A stretch of DNA of 64,000 nucleotides from Vandammella animalimorsus (lineage in GTDB: Bacteria; Pseudomonadota; Gammaproteobacteria; Burkholderiales; Burkholderiaceae_C). The notes below the pieces were generated by a model, which was given only the letters and a program-made list of their open reading frames with translations, had not been told where the DNA came from and searched no databases. Below are positions 1 through 9,144 of this stretch, in pieces. The DNA lies in the NCBI RefSeq assembly GCF_002285265.1, contig NZ_NSJB01000004.1, forward strand, positions 107,377-171,376, written 5' to 3'. The position numbers and the translations under genes are program-made. Position 1 is the first letter of the stretch. Every line of letters begins with the position of its first letter.

Positions 1-229
1 CGAGTACCAGGCCCATGGCACGCTGACCATCAAGAACATCAGCCACCCCGTGCAGGTGCCCGTGCGGCTGGAGGCGACCAACGGCCACGCCATGGCCCGC
101 GGCAGCTTCACCATCGAGCGCCTGCCCTACCAGGTCGGCTCCGGCGAATGGAGCGACACCTCGGTGGTCGCCAACCCGGTGCGCGTGCAGTTTCAACTGG
201 CCATCGAAGGCCTGAATGCCGCCCAATGA
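1..229 (+). CDS. YceI family protein, C-terminal part (5' end outside window)
   Basis: An open frame runs from the window edge (first full codon at base 2) to a TGA at 227-229, giving 75 residues. The C-terminal pattern (HPVQVPVRLEA, then GSGEWSDTSVVANPV, then a short final beta strand) is that of the YceI lipocalin-like family, small periplasmic or membrane-associated proteins that bind polyprenoid-type lipids. The next gene is a complete second YceI protein, so the two form a tandem pair, often found beside a cytochrome b561 gene, which would lie upstream of the window. The N-terminus, and so any signal peptide, cannot be seen. Confidence 0.8.
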   Translation, partial: EYQAHGTLTIKNISHPVQVPVRLEATNGHAMARGSFTIERLPYQVGSGEWSDTSVVANPVRVQFQLAIEGLNAAQ

Positions 230-317
230 ACACGCCCAGCAGGCCCGCAGTGCTGCGCAAGCAGGCAAGCAAGGGCCGCTGGATTTTTACCCGCCCCCAT
301 CGACAGGAGATTTCCCC

Positions 318-908
318 ATGCGTTCACGCTCCCTCACGCTTGCCGCCGCCAGCGCCGCGGCCCTGCTGTGTCTGGCCGCGCCGGCACAGGCGGCCAGCTA
401 CACCATCGACCCCAATCACACCTTCGTGACTTTCGAGATCGACCACAACGGCACCTCCACCAACCGCGGGCGTTTCGACAAAGTGCAGGGCAGCATCGAG
501 TTCGACCGCGATGCCAAGACCGGCCAGGCCGACATCAGTGTCGACATGCGCTCCATCAACACCGGCACGCCCGGCTTTGACAAGCACCTGCAATCGGCCG
601 ATGTCTTCAACGCTGAGCAATTTGCCACGGCGCGCTTTGTCAGCGAGCGTTTCGTCTTCGAGGACAACGGCAAAATCAACGAAATCCACGGCCAGCTCAC
701 GCTGCTGGGCCAGACCCACCCGGTGACCATCGAGGCCGAGCGCTTCAACTGCTACGCCAACCGCATGCTGCAAGGCCGCGAGACCTGCGGCGGCGACTTC
801 GAGCTGAGCATCGACCGCACCCGCTGGGGCCTGAACTACGCCACCCAATACGGCGCCGCCAAAGACGTGAAGATCATCATCCAGATCGAGGCGGCCAAGG
901 CAAAGTAA
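318..908 (+). CDS. YceI family periplasmic protein
   Basis: 196 residues. The ATG at 318 is chosen because an AGGAGA ribosome site lies about 8 bases upstream and a Sec signal peptide follows at once (RSR, an Ala/Leu core, AQA-A cleavage near residue 26). An upstream in-frame start at 216 would put 34 unlikely residues before the signal. The mature part starts ASYTIDPNHTFVTFEI, the classic YceI opening, and has the full eight-stranded barrel length. YceI proteins bind isoprenoid lipids in the periplasm; the exact ligand is unknown. It lies 88 bp after the preceding YceI gene on the same strand and is probably co-transcribed with it. Confidence 0.9.
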   Translation: MRSRSLTLAAASAAALLCLAAPAQAASYTIDPNHTFVTFEIDHNGTSTNRGRFDKVQGSIEFDRDAKTGQADISVDMRSINTGTPGFDKHLQSADVFNAEQFATARFVSERFVFEDNGKINEIHGQLTLLGQTHPVTIEAERFNCYANRMLQGRETCGGDFELSIDRTRWGLNYATQYGAAKDVKIIIQIEAAKAK

Positions 909-983
909 GCACGCTGCGCCACAGGGCAGGCCGCGGCCGGCCTCTTGCAGATCGGGCGCAGGCCCGGGGCGCACAAGCGCTCA

Positions 984-1167
984 CAGAGCCTGTTCAAAAT
1001 CTCGGCGCGAGGGGGCAAGAAGCGGTTTGGAAGATGGGCCGCAAGGCGCCTGCCCTGCGCACACCTCGCAGCCATGGCCGCAAAACCATGGCGAGGCTTT
1101 GCGGGCGCCACAGAGCGCCCAAATCCACTTTCTTGCCAGCCGTGCAAAGAGCTTGAGCAGGCACTCA
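984..1167. repeat. Dispersed imperfect-palindrome repeat, copy A
   Basis: Starts CAGAGCCTGTTCAAAATC and ends in a partly inverted version of the same motif (gagcaggcact). Inner arms carry GGCAAGAAGCGGTTTGG near the left end and its imperfect complement near 1118-1135. Related copies lie at 8065-8206, 29233-29393 and 33484-33540, with fragments near 1597-1657 and 54578-54600. All are intergenic or overlap only the last codon of a gene. The structure is MITE- or REP-like; no coding capacity. Confidence 0.7.
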
Positions 1168-1572
1168 GGCGGCCAACGGCACAGGCGTGGCCAGGGCGGC
1201 GCGCCAGGCCTGGGTGTGCAGGCCATACAGCGCCAGCACGTGGCTGTCGATGCGCTCGCGCTGGCAGCGGATGCCCAACACCGTGCGGGCAAACAGGCGA
1301 GCCTTTTGCTGATCGACACGGGCCACGCGCACCCCGACGACGCGCAAGGCCAACTCCACGGCCTCATTGCCCCTGGCCTCGCCAGACAAGGTGACGTGCA
1401 TTTTGTTGAAGGCCATGGCCGGCCAGTTCTGGCGCAACCAGCCCAGCAGGTGATCTGCCCCACGCACTTGGCCACTGACCGCCTTGGGGTTTTGTTCGAG
1501 CTGACCAGGCTGGTGGTGCACGGCACAGCAGTCGAGCCCTGCATCGGCCACATCAATTCCCAGATACAACAT
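1165..1572 (-). pseudogene. IS110-family transposase, N-terminal fragment
   Basis: A 135-residue frame starting MLYLGIDVADAGLD matches the start of the DEDD (RuvC-like) domain of IS110 transposases, with Asp7 as the first acidic residue and an EARGNEAVELAL segment in place of the usual EATG motif. Later QRERIDSHVLALYG replaces the usual KTDRIDA..LA..G, so one catalytic Asp is Glu. The protein stops at about a third of the usual length and lacks the whole C-terminal Transposase_20 domain with its serine. The stop codon lies inside the adjacent dispersed repeat, so the 3' end was lost at that junction. It cannot be an active transposase. Confidence 0.8.
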
Positions 1573-2099
1573 GACAGCGCATCCTTTCCTCTGCGCCTGT
1601 GCAAGATCTCGGCGCGATGGGGCCAGAGATCGTGAACAGGCTTTCCCAGACTCTGAACGCCCGCATCACCTGGTGTGCGGGCCTCTCACTTCCTTGAAGA
1701 CCAGCGCCGCAGCCATCGCATCTTGCAACAAAGCCCTGCAAACCATTGCAGCCTCTTTGCTGATGCGCCCACTACGGCACCGGCACCCTGTCCCTGCAGG
1801 CGGCATGGACTGCAACCTGCGGAGCCACGGAGTGTGGCGAGGCCATAGTTTGCAATTTTTTTAAATTATTTTGCGATTAATTGACATTCCACTAGGGCTT
1901 TCACACAGTGAACGCTTCCATGAGTTAGGGAAAGTCCGCACCAGCGCAGTGTTGCCGTGAGCGCTGCGGATCGGGGGATGGGGTGCAAGGCACGCGCCGG
2001 CGGCCATGGCCCCAGCCATTGCAAGAGCAAGCAACGCAGCAGGCTGCCCGGGAGAGGCCGCAAATGCACTCGGCGCGGCGATCCGCGCAGGCCCTGCTT
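1573..2099. other. Non-coding region upstream of the IS110 fragment
   Basis: No credible gene in 527 bp. On the minus strand this is the 5' non-coding side of the IS110 remnant, where intact IS110 elements encode their bridge RNA. A piece of the dispersed repeat (1597-1657, containing GATCTCGGCGCGA and ATCGTGAACAGG) lies directly upstream of the transposase ATG. A markedly AT-rich stretch at about 1852-1895 interrupts otherwise GC-rich DNA and may mark an element boundary. Confidence 0.4.
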
Positions 2100-4937
2100 T
2101 CAGGCGGGCCGGCCCCGCCCCGCCGCAGGCCCGCCCAGCGGCACGACGCGCGTGGCATCTGGCATGCCGTCATCGTTGAAGTGGGTCTGCAAATCCACTT
2201 CCAGCCTGCCCAGCAGGCTGTCCTGGCCGGCTACGGCCTTTGCGGCCTTTGCATCAGTCGCAGCCTCGGCCTGTGGCATGGCCTTGGGCGGCAGGGGCGA
2301 ATGCACCGTCAAAAGCTCTTCTGGCGGCTGGTATTGAGTCAAGGCCACGCGGGTGGCGCGCAGCATCAGCCCTTCTTGGTCCAAGGGCACCAGCAGGCCG
2401 GCATCGAAGTAGGCCGCCAGCGTGCGCAATTTCAGCAGACAGCTGCGGCCATCGGCAGCCAACAGCACGTGCAGATGCCGCTGCTTGCTGTGCCAGACGT
2501 ATTGCATGCGCACGGCCACGGGGTCTGCCTCCGGCGCCCGCTGGGTCATCAGGTCGAAGGACTCGCCCACCGTGCGCGTGCGCGCCCATTCGAGCACTTG
2601 TGGGCTCAGTGGCCGCGGCTGCGCGGGCTCTTCCAGCACGATCAGACCGGCCAGCTCCACGCCCAGCATCAGCTCGACGTTCTCACGGCTGAGGGGGATG
2701 TCGTCCACTTCATCATGGCCAATGAAGTTCTCCAGATTTTCCAGGCGTGCCGAAACCTGCTTGAGCTGATCGGCAGGAATGGGTTTGGAGCGCGCCAGAA
2801 AGGCCTCCTGCACCCAGGCATTGACCTGCTCAATCATGGCCTGCTGCGCCATGTCCACCACGCCCACCAGGGCCAGGCCCTGGCGCAGCCGCTGCAGCAG
2901 CGCAGGCAGGGCCTGTGCCACGCGCCTGCGTTCGGACTTGCTGGACTTGGCGCTGCAGGCCCACATCAGCAAGGCCGCGGCGCGCTTGAAGCGCAGGGTT
3001 TCCTGGCCTTTGACGCCTTCGCGCACGGCGCAGACGGCCAGCACCTCGGCCCAGGTCTTGAAGAGAAAGCTGCGCGCTTCCTCACGGATGGGCAGATCCT
3101 GCAGCATCTTGCGCAGCTCGATGGTGAACTTGACCAGCAAGGTTTCCTTCTCCTCCACCTGCTGCGCCACGGACATGGCCTTGCCCGCCAGTTGGTTCTC
3201 GGAGAGGAATTTCTGCAAAAAGCGCTCGAACTCGGTCAGCGCCAGCTGGAACACTTTCACGCCCATGTCCGGGTACTGCTCGATGGTCTGCACGATGCGG
3301 CGCAGCTCCTGCTCCAGCGCACTGCCCTGGAAGTTGGCGCCGTCAAAGCCCATGGCCGCACTGCCCATGCGGTCGATGAGGCGGCGCACGGTGTGGTCCA
3401 TGTCGGTAAAGAAGCTCGGATCGGCCAACGCAATGCGCAGCACCGGCACCTGCAGGCGGGCGAACAGCACGCGCACGGCCGATGGCACGCGGTCTTCGGA
3501 CAGCACACTCTGGAACATCAAGGCCACCAGCTCGATGATGGCTTTTTCGTTGGGTTGCTCGGCCCCCTCCTTGATGACCTGGGACTGCTGCAGCGCCAGC
3601 TGCGCCACCTGGGCGCTGGCCACGGGCGAGGACTTCTGGAATGCGGTCTGCGCCTGCACGTCCTTGAGCTGTTCGACAACCTGGGCCTGCTGCACCTGCA
3701 TGACTTGCATCAGCCGCGGCGTCAGCACAGTCGGCTGGGTCTCGGGCACATCGCCATTGGCGGTCACGCCCGGCGAGGCCTGCACCGCATCGCCGACGAC
3801 GTAGGCCATGCGCGTGAGCACATCGTGCTGCAAGGCCTGCACCTGCTGCAGCGCCGGTTGGCCAAAGCGCGCCTGCGGCGCCTGCAGCACCGGCCCCACA
3901 GGCAGCGGTGCACCGGGCACGAGAATCTGCGGCGCCAAAAATTCCGCCGCCGGCACGGCTTCGCCAGCGACCACGGCCTGCGCAGCGGCCACGGCAGGGC
4001 CACCCATCACGACCTGGCCAGGCGCAGCAGCGCCGTCCCCGCCGGCCACCGCACCGCCAGCAACCACGCCCATGGGCGTCGCCACCGCCCCTGCCGCCGT
4101 CCCTGCCACCGGCATGGCCCCCGCTGGCGCATGCACCACGGCCCCTGCAGGCACCATGTGCTGATAGGCTGGCGCGCCGGCCATCACGGCGCCTGGCACC
4201 ATGGGCATGGCCACCGGCACCTGCGCTGCCGCGGGCTGGGGCGCAGCCGGCCCCTGGCCTCTGGAGGCGGCTGCATCCTGCAAGGGCGCAGGGGCCGAGA
4301 TGGGCTTGATGCCAATGCCCCGCTCTTCCAGAAAGACGTTGCTGGCTTTGTAGGCCTGCAGCAGCAGGGCTGCCCATTCCTTGGTGATGCCCTCCATGAC
4401 CCAGGTAAAGCAGGCCTGGGGCAGGCCGGCGCGGCGCCAGGCATCGACCAGGTTCTCGGCCACCTGCGTCGGCTGCACGGGGTCGTTGGGATCGAGGCGC
4501 TGGTACTCCAGCTGCAGCAGGCGCTTGCGCAGTTCGGTAAAGCCCGGATCCACCTTCTCGGCCACCTGCATGCTCATGCGCGAGGAGGCAATCAGGCCTT
4601 CGATGGCGTCGTCGCTGATGAGCTGCAGATCGTCGATGTCTGCCAGGCCTTCGAGCGAGCGGCGCTTTTTCACCGGCACGGGATCGACAAAGGCCGTGCG
4701 CCAGGTGTCCAGCAGGCCCTGGGCCCAGCTGCGCCGCTGCAGCACATAGTCCTGGTACCAGGTCTGGATGGGCACCGAGGGCGCGTTCAGGTCGCGGAAA
4801 TCGCTGTCGCTGAAGGCTTCGAAGCGCTGCACCACCAGCCGGTCCAGCTCGGGGATGCTGGTGCACAGGCTTTGCAGGAAGTGCTGCCTGGCCATTTTGG
4901 CCAGGGTTTCGGAGTCGTTCGGATTGGGGGTATCCAT
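2100..4937 (-). CDS. DUF1631 family protein
   Basis: 945 residues from the ATG at 4937, preferred over a TTG eight codons upstream because GAGGGA sits 6 bases before it. The N-terminal part (LDRLVVQRFEAFSD, then helical segments) and the long C-terminal helical part match the DUF1631 family of beta- and gammaproteobacteria, whose function is unknown; some databases mislabel it thymidine phosphorylase. Residues about 210-330 form a low-complexity Ala/Pro/Gly/Val linker (repeated VAGG, AGAV, PVAM). No signal peptide or membrane segment is visible, so it is probably cytoplasmic. It follows secF on the same strand after 138 bp, but a functional link to Sec is not shown. Confidence 0.75.
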   Translation of the reverse strand: MDTPNPNDSETLAKMARQHFLQSLCTSIPELDRLVVQRFEAFSDSDFRDLNAPSVPIQTWYQDYVLQRRSWAQGLLDTWRTAFVDPVPVKKRRSLEGLADIDDLQLISDDAIEGLIASSRMSMQVAEKVDPGFTELRKRLLQLEYQRLDPNDPVQPTQVAENLVDAWRRAGLPQACFTWVMEGITKEWAALLLQAYKASNVFLEERGIGIKPISAPAPLQDAAASRGQGPAAPQPAAAQVPVAMPMVPGAVMAGAPAYQHMVPAGAVVHAPAGAMPVAGTAAGAVATPMGVVAGGAVAGGDGAAAPGQVVMGGPAVAAAQAVVAGEAVPAAEFLAPQILVPGAPLPVGPVLQAPQARFGQPALQQVQALQHDVLTRMAYVVGDAVQASPGVTANGDVPETQPTVLTPRLMQVMQVQQAQVVEQLKDVQAQTAFQKSSPVASAQVAQLALQQSQVIKEGAEQPNEKAIIELVALMFQSVLSEDRVPSAVRVLFARLQVPVLRIALADPSFFTDMDHTVRRLIDRMGSAAMGFDGANFQGSALEQELRRIVQTIEQYPDMGVKVFQLALTEFERFLQKFLSENQLAGKAMSVAQQVEEKETLLVKFTIELRKMLQDLPIREEARSFLFKTWAEVLAVCAVREGVKGQETLRFKRAAALLMWACSAKSSKSERRRVAQALPALLQRLRQGLALVGVVDMAQQAMIEQVNAWVQEAFLARSKPIPADQLKQVSARLENLENFIGHDEVDDIPLSRENVELMLGVELAGLIVLEEPAQPRPLSPQVLEWARTRTVGESFDLMTQRAPEADPVAVRMQYVWHSKQRHLHVLLAADGRSCLLKLRTLAAYFDAGLLVPLDQEGLMLRATRVALTQYQPPEELLTVHSPLPPKAMPQAEAATDAKAAKAVAGQDSLLGRLEVDLQTHFNDDGMPDATRVVPLGGPAAGRGRPA

Positions 4938-5075
4938 GCCGCGATCCCTCAGGATGTTCAAAGACAGCTGCCGCCGCCCCGCAAATGCAGCCCCGCCCTG
5001 CTCGCTGCGCCCCTCAGAAGCGGTTCAAAGGCCTCGGGCAAACCTTGCCTGAGCAGGGCCGGGGTGGTGGCGACT

Positions 5076-6026
5076 TTACACCACGGCGCCCGCGTTGGGG
5101 TCGTTGGGGTTGGCGCTGCTCTTGCCTGGCTTGATCAGGTCCTCGCGCTTGACGCCCATCCACAGCACCAGGCCCGAGCCAACGAAGATCGACGAGTACA
5201 CGCCAAACACGATGCCGATGGTCAGCGCCAGCGCAAAATAATGCAGGCTGGGGCCGCCAAAGAACAGCATGCACAGCACCATGGCCTCGGTCGAGGCGTG
5301 GGTGATGACCGTGCGGCTCATGGTGCTGGTGATGGCGTGGTCCAGCACCTGCTGCGTCGTCATCTTGCGGTGCTTGCGGAACATCTCCCGCACCCGGTCG
5401 AAGATCACCACCACCTCGTTGACGGAATAGCCAAAGACGGCCAGCACGCCAGCCAGCACCGCCAGCGAGAACTCCCACTGGAAGAAGGAGAAAAAGCCCA
5501 GGATGATGACCACGTCGTGCAAGTTGGCGATGATGGCCGCCAGGCCGAACTTCCACTCGAAGCGCAGCGCCAGGTAGATGGTGATGCCCAGCGCCACGAA
5601 CAGCAGCGCCAGCAGGCCCTTTTCCGTGAGCTCGTCGCCAATTTGCGGGCCGACGAACTCGTTACGCAGCAATTGCACGCCCGGCTCGGTCTTTTGCAGC
5701 TCGGCCAGCACCTGCGCGCTTTGCTGGTCGGCGCTGGCGCCCTCGCGCGCCGGCAGGCGGATGAGCACATCGCGCGCCGTGCCGATGTTCTGCACCTGCA
5801 CATCGCTGTAGCCCATGCCGCCTACGCGCGCGCGCACCTGCTCCAGGTCGGCCGCCTGCGGGTATTGCACCTGCATTACGGTGCCGCCGGTGAACTCAAC
5901 CGACAGATTCAGGCCCTTGGTGGCCAGAAAGAACACCGAGAGCACGAACAACACGATGGACACGATGTTGAACACCAACACGTGCCGCATGAAGGGGATG
6001 TCTCGCTTGATCTTGAAAAATTCCAT
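5076..6026 (-). CDS. secF: Protein translocase subunit SecF
   Basis: 316 residues. One transmembrane helix near the N-terminus (residues about 15-35) is followed by the first periplasmic domain with the conserved VEFTGGT motif, then five clustered helices including the conserved motif region GYSVNEVVVIFDRVRE. SecF forms the SecDF complex that uses the proton gradient to help pull proteins through SecYEG in the inner membrane. The start has a GAGGGAGA ribosome site 5 bases upstream. It begins only 11 bases after the secD stop, in the usual yajC-secD-secF order, so the two are co-transcribed. Length is normal. Confidence 0.97.
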   Translation of the reverse strand: MEFFKIKRDIPFMRHVLVFNIVSIVLFVLSVFFLATKGLNLSVEFTGGTVMQVQYPQAADLEQVRARVGGMGYSDVQVQNIGTARDVLIRLPAREGASADQQSAQVLAELQKTEPGVQLLRNEFVGPQIGDELTEKGLLALLFVALGITIYLALRFEWKFGLAAIIANLHDVVIILGFFSFFQWEFSLAVLAGVLAVFGYSVNEVVVIFDRVREMFRKHRKMTTQQVLDHAITSTMSRTVITHASTEAMVLCMLFFGGPSLHYFALALTIGIVFGVYSSIFVGSGLVLWMGVKREDLIKPGKSSANPNDPNAGAVV

Positions 6027-6037
6027 GCTGCTCTCCC

Positions 6038-7978
6038 TCAGACGCGCTGTTCAGGTTGCTTGGGGGCCGATGACGCCAGCGCCGTCGTGCCAGCACTGGT
6101 GGCAGACGCTGCAGGGGCATCCGCCTCGGGCCGCCAGACCTGGCCGATGGAGATGGACTTCAGGCGCTTGCGCCGGCCATACCAGAGGTTGACCAGGCCG
6201 CGCGAGAAGAACACCGCCGAGAACATGCTGGTGAGCACGCCAATGCAATGCACCACGGCAAAGCCGCGCACCGGGCCATGGCCGAAGGCCAGCAGCGCAA
6301 AGCCCGCAATCAGTGTGGTGACGTTGGAGTCCAGAATCGTCGCCCAGGCGCGCTCATAGCCGGCGTGGATGGCCGCCTGCGGCGAGGCGCCGGCGCGCAG
6401 CTCCTCGCGGATGCGCTCGTTGATCAGCACGTTCGAGTCGATCGCCACGCCCAGCGCCAGCGCCATCGCGGCAATGCCCGGCAGCGTCAAGGTGGCCTGC
6501 AGCATGGACAGCACGGCCAGCAGCAGCAGCACGTTGACCACCAGCGACAGCGAGGAGAACACGCCGAACATCATGTAATAGGCGCACATGAAAGCCACGA
6601 TCAGCAGCATGCCCCACAGCACGCTTTGCTGGCCGCGCTCGATGTTCTCCTGGCCCAGGCTGGGGCCGATGGTGTATTCCTCGATGATTTCCATCGGCGC
6701 GGCCAGTGCGCCCGAGCGCAGCAGCACGGCCACTTCATTGGCCTCGCGCGTGGTCATGGAGCCGGAGATCTGCACGCGGCCGCCTGCGATTTCCTGGCGG
6801 ATCACCGGCGCGGTCACGACCGTGCCCCGGCCACGCTCGAACAGGATGATGGCCATGCGCTTGCCCACGTTCTCGCGCGAGACATCGCGGAAGATGCGCG
6901 CGCCGGGCCCGTCGAACTCCAGGTTGACCACGGGCATGTTGCCGCGCTGGGTGTCAAAGCCCGGCTGGGCATCGATGAGGTTCTCGCCGGTGAGCACGAC
7001 CTGACGCTGCACGATGACGCGCTGGCCTTCGGCATCGTTGAAGACTTCCGAGCCGAACGGCACGGGCCCTCTGCCGCTCTCGGCCGCGCGGCCTTCGGTG
7101 GATTCGTCCACCATGCGCACCTGCAGCGTGGCCGTGCGGCCAATCATGCGCTTGGCCTGGGCCACGTCCTGTACGCCCGGCAGCTGCACGACGATGCGGC
7201 TGTTGCCCTCCTGCTGGATCACCGGCTCGGCCACGCCCAACTCGTTGACGCGATTGTGCAGCGTGGTGATGTTCTGCTTGAGAGCCTGCTCCTGGATGTG
7301 CTTGACGGCCTCGGGCGTGAACACCAGGCGCAGCTTGGCATCGCTGGAGGCCGCGGCATCGGGCGTCAGATCACGGAAATGGTCGGCCACGACGTTGCGG
7401 ATCAGCTCGCCATCTTGCGGGTTGCGCAGCGTGATGTCGATGGCCTGGCCATCACGGCGCAGGCCGCCGTGGCGGATGTTGCGTTCGCGCAAGGCCGTGC
7501 GCAGGCCGCTGAGCAAGGCCTCGCTGCGCTGCACCAGCGCCCCGTCCATGTCCACCTGCAAGGTGAAGTGCACCCCGCCGCGCAGATCCAGCCCCAGGTA
7601 CATCGGCTTGGCATGGATGGCTTGCAGCCAGCCCGGGGTGCGCGAGAGCAGGTTCAGCGCCACCGAGTAGTCCGGCTGGTTCTCATCGGGCACCAGTGCT
7701 GCGGCGATGGCATCGCGCGCCGGCACCTGCGCATCCTGCGTATGCAGGCGCACGCGCAGCGACTGGGCGTCGCGCTCCATGCTCTTGGGCTCGATCTGCT
7801 GCTTTTGCAGCACGTTGAGCACGCGCGCCTGCAGCGCATCGTCAATGGGCACGTCATCGCGCAGCGAAGCGACCTGGACGGCGTAGTCCTCGCCAAAAAT
7901 ATTGGGCAGCGTGTAGAGCAGCCCAACGACCAACGCAATCGCCATGATTGCGTATTTCCATAAGGGATAGCGGTTCAT
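6038..7978 (-). CDS. secD: Protein translocase subunit SecD
   Basis: 646 residues, typical of proteobacterial SecD. An N-terminal membrane helix (YPLWKYAIMAIALVVGLLYTLPNIFG) precedes a large periplasmic domain containing the conserved DLRGGVHF motif. The C-terminal half has five transmembrane segments with the GVAIDSNVLINERIREEL motif that carries the proton-path acidic residue. It works with SecF and YajC at the Sec translocon. It is followed at once by secF; yajC lies upstream on the same strand, but a copy of the dispersed repeat occupies the 227-bp gap between them. Confidence 0.97.
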   Translation of the reverse strand: MNRYPLWKYAIMAIALVVGLLYTLPNIFGEDYAVQVASLRDDVPIDDALQARVLNVLQKQQIEPKSMERDAQSLRVRLHTQDAQVPARDAIAAALVPDENQPDYSVALNLLSRTPGWLQAIHAKPMYLGLDLRGGVHFTLQVDMDGALVQRSEALLSGLRTALRERNIRHGGLRRDGQAIDITLRNPQDGELIRNVVADHFRDLTPDAAASSDAKLRLVFTPEAVKHIQEQALKQNITTLHNRVNELGVAEPVIQQEGNSRIVVQLPGVQDVAQAKRMIGRTATLQVRMVDESTEGRAAESGRGPVPFGSEVFNDAEGQRVIVQRQVVLTGENLIDAQPGFDTQRGNMPVVNLEFDGPGARIFRDVSRENVGKRMAIILFERGRGTVVTAPVIRQEIAGGRVQISGSMTTREANEVAVLLRSGALAAPMEIIEEYTIGPSLGQENIERGQQSVLWGMLLIVAFMCAYYMMFGVFSSLSLVVNVLLLLAVLSMLQATLTLPGIAAMALALGVAIDSNVLINERIREELRAGASPQAAIHAGYERAWATILDSNVTTLIAGFALLAFGHGPVRGFAVVHCIGVLTSMFSAVFFSRGLVNLWYGRRKRLKSISIGQVWRPEADAPAASATSAGTTALASSAPKQPEQRV

Positions 7979-8064
7979 GATCGTCCTATATCCAAGTCAC
8001 AGTCGCTGCAGGGCGCAAAACATGCGCCCCATGGGCCCAGCGCAGTGTGTCGTCGCCACCAGGG

Positions 8065-8206
8065 GCTTGGTCAAAATCTCTGCGCAGCCGGTGATGAAGC
8101 GGATTGGGGCCGGCTGCGCCACCTGTAAGACGCCGCGCATCAAACGCCTTGCGGCCACCCAAACCGCTTCTTGCCCACACTCGCACCAAGAGCGCGAGCA
8201 GGCTCT
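8065..8206. repeat. Dispersed imperfect-palindrome repeat, copy B
   Basis: Lies between yajC and secD and reaches the last base of the yajC stop codon. The left arm has GGTCAAAATCTCTGCGC and GAAGCGGATTGGG; the right arm has CCCAAACCGCTTCTTGCC and GAGCAGGCTCTTA. As a transcribed palindrome inside the yajC-secD operon it could fold in the mRNA and alter read-through or stability. Confidence 0.7.
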
Positions 8207-8547
8207 TACGCGGCGTTCTTGTCCCAGGTGCCCTTGGGCAGCACTTGGCCCACGGCCGAGCGCTGCACCTGGATTTCCACGCCCTGGGCCACTTCCAGGT
8301 GGATCCATTGATCGCTCAGGCGGCTGACGCGGCCAACGATGCCCCCGGCGGTGGTCACCTCATCGCCCTTGGCCAGCGCGTCGATCATGGCGCGGTGCTC
8401 TTTTTGGCGCTTCATCTGCGGGCGGATCATGATGAAGTACAGCACCACGAACATCAGCACCAAAGGCAGGATGCCCGACAGCAGGGACTGACCGCCTGCG
8501 GCAGGGGCCACCGCAGGGGCCGTTTGGGCAAAAGCAACAGAAATCAT
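8206..8547 (-). CDS. yajC: Preprotein translocase subunit YajC
   Basis: 113 residues starting MISVAFAQ at 8547, with GGAG 9 bases upstream. One transmembrane helix (GILPLVLMFVVLYFIMI, about residues 25-41) is followed by the family signature RPQMKRQKEH and a small cytoplasmic beta domain (GDEVTTAGGIVGRV). YajC is an inner-membrane protein that co-purifies with SecDF and YidC. The frame continues far upstream without a stop, but that extension has no family resemblance and is an artefact of high GC. Confidence 0.96.
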   Translation of the reverse strand: MISVAFAQTAPAVAPAAGGQSLLSGILPLVLMFVVLYFIMIRPQMKRQKEHRAMIDALAKGDEVTTAGGIVGRVSRLSDQWIHLEVAQGVEIQVQRSAVGQVLPKGTWDKNAA

Positions 8548-9144
8548 GGCAACAAACTCCGAAAGAAAAACAGCCAAAAAAACAAACCTGCGGGCGCCAA
8601 TGGCCACGCCCGCTGCGCCAGGGGCGGGCCGGCCGCGCCCTGGACGGACAAGCCACATGCAGGGCCGCAGCCGAAAATGCAAGGCGCACAACCGACAGCA
8701 AAAGAAAGGCGGCAAAAACCGCCGCGTCACGTGCACTGCGGATCGGGATGGGGGCAGCAAGGCAGGCCCGCCGCCGCCGTGGCTTGCCCACGAGCGGCCG
8801 GCGCGGCGCCCGCGCCCCGATCGCCCAGGTGCGCGAGCAGCGGCTGCGCACAGCCCACTCTGCCCAAAACCCGCCATTGTATGCGCCAGCACACTGGGGC
8901 AATGGGCAGCGGGCACAGAGGGGCTGGGGCCATGAGCGCCCCACACGCAGGCCCTTGCGCAGGGCGCCTCCATGCGCGGCAGGGCATGCCTGCCATGGCC
9001 ATTGGCGATGGCAGCGCGGCAAGCACGCGGCCCCCCCTGGGCGCCTGGCAGATGTTTGATAATGCGCCGCTTTGCACGGCCTGCCCCCGCAACGCAGCGA
9101 TGGCATGCGGCAGTGGGCGGCAAGGCATCAAAGAGAACAACACC
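8548..9144. other. Intergenic region between divergent yajC and CoA-transferase genes
   Basis: 597 bp with no recognisable gene. It must hold the promoters of both divergent units. A TTTGATAAT box at about 9055-9063 is a plausible -10 for the plus-strand gene, without a convincing -35. In Burkholderiales tgt or queA usually precedes yajC; neither is present here. Confidence 0.4.

Noticed and set aside
1983..6359. Open frame of 1458 codons on the plus strand
   Set aside because: Antisense to the DUF1631, secF and secD genes, His/Gln/Arg-rich with no family pattern; a product of GC-rich codon positions.
8104..9144. Upstream extension of the CoA-transferase frame
   Set aside because: The extra 347 residues have no similarity to the family, overlap yajC on the other strand and precede the conserved start near 9145.
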